Shown: piece after piece, positions 40,803-50,982 of the stretch
Numbering within the stretch: position 1 is the first letter of the stretch
Layout of the letters: the number at the start of each line of letters is the position of its first letter
Assembly: GCA_964036275.1 (NCBI GenBank)
Contig: OZ038440.1
Location: forward strand, 124,001 to 188,000
Length of the DNA stretch: 64,000 bases
Origin: Litoditis marina
Taxonomy: Eukaryota; Nematoda; Chromadorea; Rhabditida; Rhabditidae
Direction: 5' to 3'
The notes under the pieces: generated by a model
What the model was told of the DNA's origin: nothing
Databases searched by the model: none
What the model saw: the letters and a program-made list of their open reading frames with translations, nothing else
Program-made: the position numbers and the translations under genes

Positions 40803-43800
40803 TCAAAGTATAGTGGACATGTCATACTGTAGATCGAACCATAGCAGCATGAATGAGAATAAAACGAAGAATATGATACAAGTGAAGAAGTAGGCGAGAC
40901 CCGGCAGTTGGATCCAGCCAACCCCGACTGTAAGCAACCCGGCACACAGCACAATTATCGACCAGCCAGCGATCCATTTCATCGAGGCGAAACGGAAATA
41001 CTCATCCTGAAAAGAAAAAAATTGTTGCGGTTTATCAAACGGCTCGTTGCCTATATTCTAATCAGGACTTCATATACTAGTTTGAGTTGAATTCTTGGGA
41101 AATTGAAGATTGTGGGGAAATTACTTGATGAGCTGAGTTGCCTCCCGTGACACTATAAACCAATGAAAAGGCCACGTGTTATAGAAATGAACATCGAAAT
41201 TTTCTGGAGATCTCTTTCTTTCGACTTTTACTTATAGTATGTGAATGGATGTTTAAAAACACGTATACATGTGAAATTCAGTGCATCATGTCAAATTCAC
41301 GTGTCAAATCCACGTGAAATCCAGGTTGTATGTGAAAAAAACTAAAATGTTTATGTAATAAAGGCAGGATGATTATGTAGACCGATCCCGTGTCAACGGT
41401 CCTTCAAACTGCAATTTAAAAATGTATTGCAGTTTAAAGGGCTGAAGCGTTGCGTCTTTGAGAGTTGCTGGATTGACCGTGGTCCTTCTTTGAGAGTTGC
41501 TGAACTGACCGTGGTCCCGCGTCGCTTGTGTCTCCTGACGCGGCACTCTCTGTTCTTGAATGGTTTCTTCACCCGCTGGGGCACCGTGCGAATGGCCTCC
41601 TCTGCGCCCTCCCAGCTGTCTGGTCCCATCAATCGATACACATACGGCACGTTGGCACCCATGATCAGACGAACCCCAAGCTTTGGATCGCGTAGCAGAA
41701 TCTGAAAAGTCATTTACGGTCTTTGTTGTTTGATCCTATGCTTCACCAACTCCACTCTAACCCATTTTAGTACGTGTAGCATGTTGTCGGAACGGTTAAC
41801 GTTTTCAACATTGGTTATACTTATCAATTACAACATGTGTTCAAACATATGTTTTACAAAAGTGAAAGTTCGGCTCAGAGAACCCTCCTTGTAGAAGAAG
41901 ATGCTGTATGGGAATCGGTAGGATAGACTACACCAATACTTATTCTACGATTGATTATCACTTATGGTCGACACATTCGTTATTTCACGTGATACTATTT
42001 TTCCTATTTTTCGAGCAGTCCCAATGGTAACCGACTTTTACTCCCAGTTATCAACCGGTAACTGAGAGTAAACGACCTGAAAGGTTACCTAAAAACCAGG
42101 TTACTTGTTACCTGCATAATGTTTGGACGACAGCCGACCAGCTCTGCCAATTCATCCATGTACTTGATGTAGTCAACCTAAAACTGTTTATAATTACAAC
42201 ATTGATAATAATGATAATAATAGTATAATATAATGTTATTTACTGTTTGAAGTGTTGACAAAGAAACTGTACGTACTAGTTTCTGTGGTATATCAACATC
42301 TGAATTGTCGTTTGATCTGATTTTACGGCATTATTTACAAATGTAGACCGAAATTCGGAGAGCTCAAGTTAAAAACACTGCAGAGTAGAACAGCATATAG
42401 AGTATCAGCCCATCATCCCAATATGTTCGTAAACAGACATATATCGTACATCTTCTTCACATTTACCGCTTATTGTAGTCTAACTGTACTTCTACATGCA
42501 GTTTCAGATATAAACTTGCAACGTTGCGACATACTTTGAGGTGTAGAAAACTTTCAGTTCAAACATTCTCGAAACAGGTTCGTTTACTTACTAATTTTGG
42601 TTTTCATTGTGTGAACGTACCTGAATAGTGTGTTTCGTGCTTTCGAAGTATCTTCTCTGCATTCGTTTCCTTTTCAAGACGATATCATCCTCCATTTCCT
42701 GCTCTGTTGGCAGCTTCGTTTTCCCCGAGAAAACTCGGCTCACCCAGCGACACTAAAAACAAATATGCTTTTTCTCTCCTATCTCAAACAATCATGTAAT
42801 CATGAACCAACGAAACAAATTATGAATCAACCAGGTGTGACAAGCAATTATAATTATTCCATTTCGGTCTTTTAACAACCAGAGTACGTATGCTAGAAGA
42901 TCCCGGCACCTTCATCCCATGCTGCGTCTCCCGTCCTGACTCACTATTTCGCGCCATCCGTATCCCGGCGGGATGTAAGAGCGGAGAAATAGCGTATGTT
43001 GGAGGAGACGCAGAATGGGATGAAGGTGCCGGTATCTTCTAGCATACGTACTCAGATATTTCATGACACCAGGCGGCGTAGCAAACCGTCCAGCCTCATG
43101 CAAAGTTCATATGAGTTTCTCATCAGAATCTCATGAACACCTTTTGAACTACTCTTGAACTTCCGATGTTGAAGCATGACAATCAACGAGATCTCTTTAA
43201 AAGTTCGTGAGATACTGATCTTGATGTATCTCGTGAGGTTTTGATTTTGAGGAACCAACATAAAAAGCTACTTTGTTTGAGTTTGCTAATTTAGTAGTTC
43301 CCCATAATCACAATTGCACTTGACGGGTACTCAGAACTTCTCATCTCCTTGGCCTTCGGTACTGTTTTGTTTTCTTTTTTTTTCAATCCAAGTATGGATC
43401 CGCTGATTTTGTTGACAAACAAACCTGCATTTCGGAAATAGGAGCCACGCTGCCAATCGGTTGAATCAGCCCAATAACAGCCACATCCTGACACGCAGGG
43501 GGGAATACGTACTTGTACAACGGCACATCGTGATCCTGAATTCCACGTTTCAAGTTTTGTTCGTTCAATCAACTGTGACTAAAACGTTAGACGGCAGCGA
43601 CAATCTACAGTTTGTTCGAACTGTTGTATTTGGTCTGCGTCTCCTCAAAACATACGATATTTCTTGAGTAAAATTTTAGACGACAGCTACCGTGTCGCGC
43701 TCGTCTCAGTTTTGTAATGAGTCGGCGGGGTCCGAGTCACTAAACTCTCCGAGATAGCGGCGGTCCATGACCGATCTCCAAATCTTTTGATCTCTGCTTG

Positions 43801-46800
43801 CGCTGAGGTAGTTGTGGCCATAAATACGCAGCGGAAAGCCAATATCAAAGACTCGAGATAAACATTGCGAGCAAACTACAAAACTGTGACTACAGCTAAT
43901 TTCTCAATCTGATTACAACTTACACAAATTCTTTAAAAAAACAGTTCTAAAGTTTCCGAGAAAGGTGACTAAGAAATTATTCCAGCCTTCCTATGACAAA
44001 CCTATGTTGTACGTTTTCCCTCCCATCAACTCACTAAGTTATGAAAAAAACTAGGAAATTGAAATTATTGTACAAAACAAAATGCTTGTATAAACAAGCA
44101 TGCTCAATCTCGTCCTCGTCGACCGTTTTATTTTGCCATGCCTTAAAGAAGGACGATTATGTGGTCCGATTCCAACGCTTCCTTCAAACCGCAACACATT
44201 TTTCAATTGCAGTTTAAAGGACCAATGACAAGGGATTGGTCCACATAATCGACCTTCTTCAAGAGCAATGAATAATTATAAGTCAGACCTTGATATTGAG
44301 TACTTCACTGTCCATGAATGGGAATCCGAAGGTGTATCCAGTGCAACAGATGAACACATCGCACGGACAGATGGTCCCGTCGCTCATGACCACACTGTCC
44401 TCTGTGAACGTTTTCACGTCCTCCTTTGAAGTTGATTACTTATTATGTGAACAACGATTTAAAAGTTTTTTTTCTCTATTATTAGGAAAATCGACCAATC
44501 GACTGCGATTTTGTTCCAGAGAGGCAGGAAGAGAGAGAAAGAAAGAGCGATAGAAAGATAGAGAGTAGATGAAGATAGATGAAAACAGAGAGAAGGCGGA
44601 AAAGAGAGAATGTAACAGTACAAAGCGGAAATGAGGTCTCTCTCCAGTAGTAACACTTACAGTAATCTTGATAAATCCAGCTGAGATAAGATTCGCCAGA
44701 GCATCATTGACGGTCGGATGCTGTTGGAAGAACCTGGAACGAACTTTGATTTATCCACAGTTTTGGTGGCAAAGCGGTTGGCAGAACAGTAAAAAAAGCA
44801 GTTGAACCAGCTGACGCCCACGCTTCTGCGCACTTTTCGTATTACAGTAGGATTTAAATGTATTTCTGAGATCAGTTGTGTATGCCAGCTCTGTATGACA
44901 TTTTTGATTTTCACTCTCTGAGAATACACAAAGGGTCTCTAAGCACTGCATGACCTGATCGAGGGAAGATTCTACTTTGGAGGAGACCGAATTCGACTTG
45001 AGAACAAGGTGAAATGGCATGAAAAGTTTGAATTCTGGCATAACTTTTTGAAAACAACCCCTAGTCGTGGTGTTATTTAAGGATTGAATCCGGCACGTTT
45101 TTCGTATAGTCTGTTTCACCAATCGATGTACTCCTACAGTAATCCGTCAATTATTCAAGGGGGTGTTTTCTAATGAAAAAGTTATTACTTTGGTTTCAAA
45201 TTTTCAGAGTTAGTAGTAGTAAACATGCAGAAGACACTATGAACATTTTGAGGCGTTCTGAATACACTAATATAGTAAACTTTGACCTGGAAGTGTTAGC
45301 AGATTACTGTAGAGGGTTATAAGTGGGTGGAACAAACTATAAGAGCCAGCTGTTTCGATGAGCCAAACTTCCTCAATCCCACTTCAAGTTCTCCACATTC
45401 ATCGAGTGTAGTTACTATCTGGTTCTCTCTTTTTCTTTCAAAGCCATGAATGTGTCATATTTCGCCGTGCTTGTAGTTTGATCACGTTGCTTCTCAGTCG
45501 GAATGAGTAACTGTTGGTGTTTTCGAGATCAAACTATACTAGATATAAATTGAATAGTCACGTGAAGTTAACATTCTAATGAGGCGTCGTGCACTTTGTC
45601 ATTGCAAGTTTGTGAGTTCTGCTGTGTTTAACATATTTCACGTGATTCTGAAATTGACTAACAGTATATAGTCTTTTTCATTCCTACCGAGACTCCTACA
45701 GTAGGATTCCGAAACTTTCAAGCTGTTTTCCTCACTTGCACTTGTGATTGAAAAGGTTGAGGATTCTCGCACCTCATTCTCGTACTCAGGGACAGTACAT
45801 ATACGAAAGGATTTTCGATGAACTAAAGTTTTAGCTTCACAACACGCTCCGGAAATTTTATAAGGTTACTGTAGGAGTCTCAGTAGGAATGGTGTGAACT
45901 ATACAAGTGAGCGATCGAACCTGTGATTGGGTCTCAGTCCATACATGTCATGGTCCATTCTCTTCTGAATCCGATGCTCCATGAAATCGTTGGCAACCGT
46001 CCAAGGAATGTGATCCATTATCCAATCATAATATCTGAAAGAAGGTTCACAGATATTGGACGGCTTTTAGAGAGGCCGAGCGATTTGTCAGTGTCCCAGT
46101 CATGGGTATTTTATAAATTTATCTAATCGAAGCTCTTTGGAAAGCAGGCCTAGACGGTGCATGGAGACCAAGATTACAATTTGAACACTCCCTACATGTC
46201 GCACTTGCTTACACGAGAGGATAGGAACTTGAGAAAACAATTTACCAATAGTGTTGCAGATAGTTTAGTGTTTGCCGATAGAGCGTTTCACGAAATTTTA
46301 TGATTTTTCAAAGCTAACCTTGTCATGAAAATGGTATCGTAGGGCATTCCCCCGTCGGCAACTCTATTGAAGATCCAGGTTCCCCTGCGAGTGGATATAG
46401 TCACCTGTAAGTGAGCATGAACTTTAGTTGTAGTTTGATGTTTGAACTGTGAAACCCAATTTCCGGGATACGCAGGAATATGTAAGATCTACTTATATCC
46501 TGCCTTACTGAACAAGTTGCAATCAAACTTATCATAACTGTTTCTTGCGAGAACGTTTTTCACGAGAACAAATGCATACTGTAGTTGTGCACGAATGGGT
46601 GAAATAGACTATATCACTCATTTCACGTAACCTACCGATTTGGCAATTTTAGCGATATCGACGGCAATATCCAGTGCCGAGTTGCCAATACCCAGGAGTA
46701 CCACATCTTTGCCCTTGAACGGCTCGAAATCCCGGTATTCCCATGCGTGCATTGTCTTTCCTTTGAACTTCTCCTCGTCTGCAGAATAAAATAGATAAGT

Positions 46801-48987
46801 TTGTATGATGTATTATACACACCGATTCTACTCAGATTCCTACAGTACACAGTCGAACTTTGCAATGATTGTTTTATGTTGCAAACTTTAACATGTCCAA
46901 AATACTTTTGAACACTATTTGTTTTCGAGATCAAGAATGAACTACGATTCTGCTCATCTTTCCATGTACGATAACGTAATTGGAAACGGAATGGAAGTCT
47001 CGTGATCATAGGAAGCAGATAGGTGATTAGCAACTCTCAATTCGATTGCAATAACAACTCGCCATCTTAATTTGATGGTATCACACAAAATATATGCAGT
47101 TTGCCACATTAATTTGTGAAATTGTGGAAGTATTTGCTCAGAATAGGTAAAGCTTCATGATAGTGTTCGAAAGACCTTTTGAAAACATATAATTTCGTTT
47201 CAAATGAATAGAACACTATGAACGGGCAGGTGTATGTATGTTGTTGTTTGTGAAATTTTATCCACAGTCCACCCGAACTCTGCATGAGAAAAACCTCTTA
47301 GCTCTGAACTCGAAAACATGTGTGCGTACACAGCGAAAAGTAAGATATACAAAACTCTCCCGCGTTTCTGTTGGAAACGACTAGAGTTATGCAGTATGTG
47401 TATGAGAGAATCTATGAAGAAACCTTTTAGAACTGGTCTAATCGGCTGTGAATGATGTCCTGTGCACAGCATAAGTTTGTCAAATCTCTCCATCGCACCG
47501 GAGTCCAATTCGACCATCCAACCGTTTTCCATTCGATCAATCTGAATGACCAGACTATTGAATAAAAATCAATCAATCCACGTTTTACCATGAATGAACA
47601 TCTCTTCAGTAACAAGTGTTTGTTTCGAACTGATAGCTGCATACAAATTTCTGTTTATATTTCCATTTAGGTATTCTACGGAGGAGTTCGGTGTATAATT
47701 GTAGTTTATACTCCAAAAAACAATATTTGTTATTCTTGACCCCGATGACTGTGGTGTTGAAGTGAATGTGTTTCCTGAGTACGTATGCTAAAAGATCCCG
47801 GCACCTTCAGCTCATCCTGCGTATCTCGCTCTGCCTCACTATTTCTTGTCTCTTACATCCCGACGGGATGTAAGATGTAAGAGCAAAAAATAGCGTATGT
47901 TTGAGGAGACGCAGGATAGGATGAAGGTGCCGGGATCTTCTAGCATACGTATCCTGAGGTTGAATTCCTACCGTAAACTGAACATAAATAGAGAAACTAT
48001 AACATAAACAAATGTATAATACAATAACATGACACAGAAACGGGAGGAGAAGATATATGTTATTCTTGAGATTATACCATGTTAACTGTGGTGTTGAAGT
48101 GTATGTGTTCCCTGAGGTTGAATTGGTCCGCGTATGTGTTGAGGTACTGATTGACGTGAGTGTGGTGCATGAAGTTGGCCCATTCCGCGGGCGGCGGCAG
48201 GTCCGAATAGGCCATCATCTCCTTCGACGTGTTCACCACCGTCGACGCCATAACTGTGGCGCCGATCTGGAAATGTAGTGAATTGAGTAAACACAATATA
48301 AACTGAATTATTATTATTGTTATTATTTCTATTAATACATTTTGATCAATGAAGAAGAGATAATATAGCGTTATAATATGTGAACCTCCGCCTTCCTATG
48401 AACTACTAAGATAACCGGAAAAGGGGTTATCTGATGAGGATTTGAAGAATGCTAGAAAAGTAAAATTATTCTGCAAAAAGATATAGTTGTGTCAAATTAA
48501 CATCCGCCCTCGCGTAATTCATTCCTACGTGAGCTCCCAAAGTGTTTAGTTAGGTGAATTCTATATGTCGGTAACTGGACTGTGGGTAAACCTGGAGGAA
48601 GGGTTACCTAAATGAGAATCTGAAGGAACAGAAATTGAAAACATTTCTAGCCTAACTAATATAGTCAAATCAACTCTCGTCCGATAGTAGTAATCTGCGT
48701 CAACTCCTACAGTACATGTTTCAAAAATTATTTTACAAGCTGTTGATATAATATAGAGGGCATATCATGAAAACGCTAAATTTTCTAACTGAAAAATTTA
48801 TATTGATTTAGTTAATTTTATATTATTGAATAAATTCAATACTAACATCCTTCTCGTTGGGTCGGTAGTTCCATAGACCTCCGATTTCACTTGTTTTCTC
48901 GTAGCAGACTACTTCTAGGCCTTGTTCGAGGCAGGCTTTTATGGCTGGTAGTCCGGAGGCCCCGGCACCCACCACACACACCCGCAT
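40803..48987 (-). CDS. Flavin-containing monooxygenase, 13 exons, 567 aa
   Basis: An ER-membrane enzyme that uses FAD, NADPH and O2 to oxygenate soft nucleophiles. Exons in reading order: 48987-48847, 48266-48078, 47541-47424, 46778-46636, 46404-46319, 46034-45921, 44733-44661, 44423-44289, 43535-43425, 42752-42621, 42177-42112, 41701-41510, 41006-40803; all phases match. FAD site GAGASG at 7-12 with EIGGLW; FMO signature FKGKTMHAWEY at 154-164; NADPH site GIGNSA at 179-184; CTGY at 315-318 (family ATGY-like motif); LYKYVFPP and GLIQPIGSVAP. The last exon encodes two hydrophobic segments separated by QLPG, a C-terminal membrane anchor. Start at 48987 follows TTTTCCCAG, a likely trans-splice acceptor. 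Which C. elegans fmo gene it matches cannot be said from here. Confidence 0.93.
41360..41454. repeat. MITE-like family D, truncated copy
   Basis: Matches the left three quarters of the family, then breaks off after GAAGCGTTG, where FMO intron sequence and the duplicated donor region begin. Confidence 0.65.
41455..41509 (-). repeat. Tandem duplication of the FMO exon-12 donor region
   Basis: GAGAGTTGCTGAACTGACCG at about 41492 is repeated at about 41460 as GAGAGTTGCTGGATTGACCG; both are followed by TGGTCC. On the minus strand each copy reads GGACCACGGTCA, so the exon end and the 5' splice site are present twice. The first (41510) is used in my model. Confidence 0.7.
42031..42112. repeat. GGTTACC-type palindromic repeat at an FMO donor
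   Basis: Contains GGTAACCGAC, CAACCGGTAACTGAG, AAGGTTACCT and AGGTTACTTGTTACC. Its right edge overlaps the 5' splice site of FMO exon 11 (GTAACA on the minus strand). Confidence 0.45.
42885..43050. repeat. Fold-back element, TACGTATGCTA family, copy 2
   Basis: TACGTATGCTAGAAGATCCC at the left, with its complement at the right; long arms also include GGCACCTTCATCCCATGCTG and its partner. Lies in the FMO intron between exons 9 and 10. Confidence 0.85.
43072..43262. repeat. MITE-like family A, third copy
   Basis: Starts GGCGGCGTA and includes TATGAGTTTCTCAT and AAAGTTCGTGAGATA shared with 64-254. It directly follows the fold-back element that ends at 43050. Confidence 0.5.
44142..44263. repeat. 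MITE-like family D, copy 3
   Basis: Starts CTTAAAGAAGGACGATTATG and ends CATAATCGACCTTCTTCAAG; interior as at 30164-30297. It ends 26 bases from FMO exon 8. Confidence 0.8.
44515..44605. repeat. Purine (GA)-rich tract
   Basis: GAGAGAAAGA-type sequence in the FMO intron between exons 7 and 8. In the FMO sense strand it is a CT-rich tract. Confidence 0.75.
45105..45341. repeat. MITE-like family F, copy 2
   Basis: TATAGTCTGTTTCACC to GGTGGAACAAACTATA; same orientation and interior as 37024-37257. Confidence 0.75.
45537..45903. repeat. Family C copy (inverted) followed at once by family B copy
   Basis: 45537-45670 is a reversed family C element (TGAATAGTCACGTGAAG to ACTAACAGTATATA). 45667-45903 is a family B element with ends TATAGTCTTTTTCATTCC and GGAATGGTGTGAACTATA. 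The two share the TATA at their junction, so one probably inserted at the terminal TA of the other. Confidence 0.65.
47724..47990 (-). pseudogene. Partial duplicate of FMO exon 2 and its donor, interrupted by a MITE
   Basis: On the minus strand the segment just left of 47990 reads AATTCAACCTCAGGA and, after the MITE, CACTTCAACACCACAGT with AAGAATAACA further on. These match FMO exon 2 (CAATTCAACCTCAGGGAACA, CACTTCAACACCACAGTTAA) and the first bases of its intron (CAAGAATAACA). The copy lies about 340 bp downstream of the real donor (48078). The insertion at 47780-47951 breaks it. Confidence 0.7.
47780..47951. mobile_element. Fold-back MITE, TACGTATGCTA family, copy 3, with 7-bp target duplication
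   Basis: 172 bp, from TACGTATGCTA to TAGCATACGTA, long paired arms (GATCCCGGCACCTTCA / TGAAGGTGCCGGGATC) around CCCGACGGGATG. TCCTGAG flanks it on both sides (47773-47779 and 47952-47958). This defines the exact ends of the family. Confidence 0.88.
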
Positions 48988-49008
48988 ACCGTGGACTGAA
49001 CTGGGAAA
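48988..49008 (-). promoter_or_regulatory. Likely spliced-leader acceptor of the FMO gene
   Basis: On the minus strand CATTTTCCCAG ends at 49001, 13 bases before the ATG at 48987. Such a short leader after an acceptor is typical of nematode trans-splicing. A cis intron with an upstream non-coding exon is the alternative. Confidence 0.55.
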
Positions 49009-50982
49009 ATGGATTTGTACATATAATATGAATATAAGCATTACGCAATAACATGCAATAACATTGTAGTAATTCAATAAAAGAATTATATTTATTTTTT
49101 ATAATTGTGATTGATGACATGGAAAGGGGAGAAGAAGATGATATCGCAATCAGAACACGAAATGAATGTCGAGAATATAGAAATATCAAGAGTTACATTT
49201 TTTCACTTCTTCGAATAAAATTGTTCACTAAGTATAACTATTTAAATTCAGTTATATAAACAAAAAGCTGGTGCGGATCTGGCATTCAGCGGAGTTCCTC
49301 TATAATTTCTCGTAGATTGAGCTCGGATCTCACACGCTTGTTGTTACGAACAAAAAATGTTCTGTATAATTTGATATAGAAAATATTTTTTGTGCTTCAT
49401 GAACTCTATTGTTTTTATGAAAAAAGACAACGGATATATAGAGGATGAATATAGTCCAGAATGCGTCGCGATCAAACTACAAACACAGTGGAAAAAAGTC
49501 TCAACTTCCATGCTTTCTCCATAAAATGACTGTAGTCACAAATAAACTTAACAGCTAATGTCTTGCATTCTTGACCATGCGGTACAGATGAAAAACAGTT
49601 TTATAAATGATACTCTGGTAACGTTTCATAATTACGATATGGATAAGGAACACCACACACAAGCTTTCCAAAACAAATCGAATTTAGAAAAAAAGAGAAG
49701 TTACTATTATTTATTATTGTAAATGCTTAACATAGAAAATTGTGCAGAATTGTGGAGAACCAGCTGGTTGAACTGTTTTTGTACCAGCCACCCTGTCGCT
49801 AAACTGTGAACAGAGCAAATTTCGCAAAAGAAAAGTGTGGTTTTAAAGTTTTAAGATGTGATCGTTGAAACGAGAGGAGTAGAGATCAGACTCAAGTATT
49901 CGTGAAAATTAATTTTCCTGCATTACCATATATGGAGTATTCTCGTCAAAATCTGACGACACTAGCTTGAAAAGTTCATGGAAATAGACATTTTTTGTCT
50001 GAAAATGACACAAAGTATGGAAGAGCTTGGTCAGCATAGGACCGGTGAATTTGAACCCTTATTCGTAAGAAATTCGCTCAAAACGTGTAACGCTAACAAG
50101 ATAAAATAAGCAGTTCAAATCGATCGATGTACCAAGTTGCACCCTTTCTCAAGATACCAACTAGAAAAACGAATCATATCATACGTTAAACAGAAACGTG
50201 AGAAGAATGATTCAATGACGTGCGATTTGCGAACAGAATAAGGCAAGAACGTGTTCTTCTCGAATAATAGTCTCTTACGCACTGGTTCAGCCCGCGTTGG
50301 GTGACCTCAATCCCAGTGGAAACAATTTATCCCGGTGAACACCCGCCCCGTGACTATCCATTGGCTAACACCTTGAGTTTTCCCGAGATCATATAAAACC
50401 TAAACTGAAAAGTAATATGGAAGCTTAACCCAGACGAATTTTGTCTGAGTTGTGCTCCCGCTAAACTGGATTACGGTTGTATGTTTAACATGGTTGGCAA
50501 TTACATTTCTATAATGGGGTAACTTTTTTTTACATTTTTGCACGAACAAGTTATATTATAACAATAACAGTGTATATATGAGCGCCCTTATCAGATGTTC
50601 CTATTTTTTTTGCTTGTAACATTTCTTCTTTTCAAATTTTCAATATTGAGAATGATGAATTCATACCGATATTTTATTCTTTGTGTACACGTATAACTAC
50701 TACAAACAGCTCTATTAATCACTTGTTAGTAGAACAAACTTATTAAAACATTATTATCGAAAGTTCTCACAAACATTCTCAATAACAATACAGCTGATTG
50801 AATTAAGGCCAACGTGAAAATGCACAAAAAATATCCAGAAATTTCCGAAACCTATCGGTTCTAATGATAACGAACTTCGGGCCTACTTACTAACATTGGA
50901 CATACTGATTAACAATGTTATTCTATGGTCAAAAACCGAAGAACAAAGTGAGTTATTTTGCGAAAACAACTAAACACAGCCA
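49009..50982. other. Intergenic region between FMO and the CNPPD1-like gene
   Basis: AT-rich sequence of about 2 kb. TTTATT at 50673-50678 is AATAAA on the minus strand, 305 bases past the CNPPD1-like stop and a candidate polyadenylation signal. Otherwise I see no gene, RNA or clear element. Confidence 0.5.
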
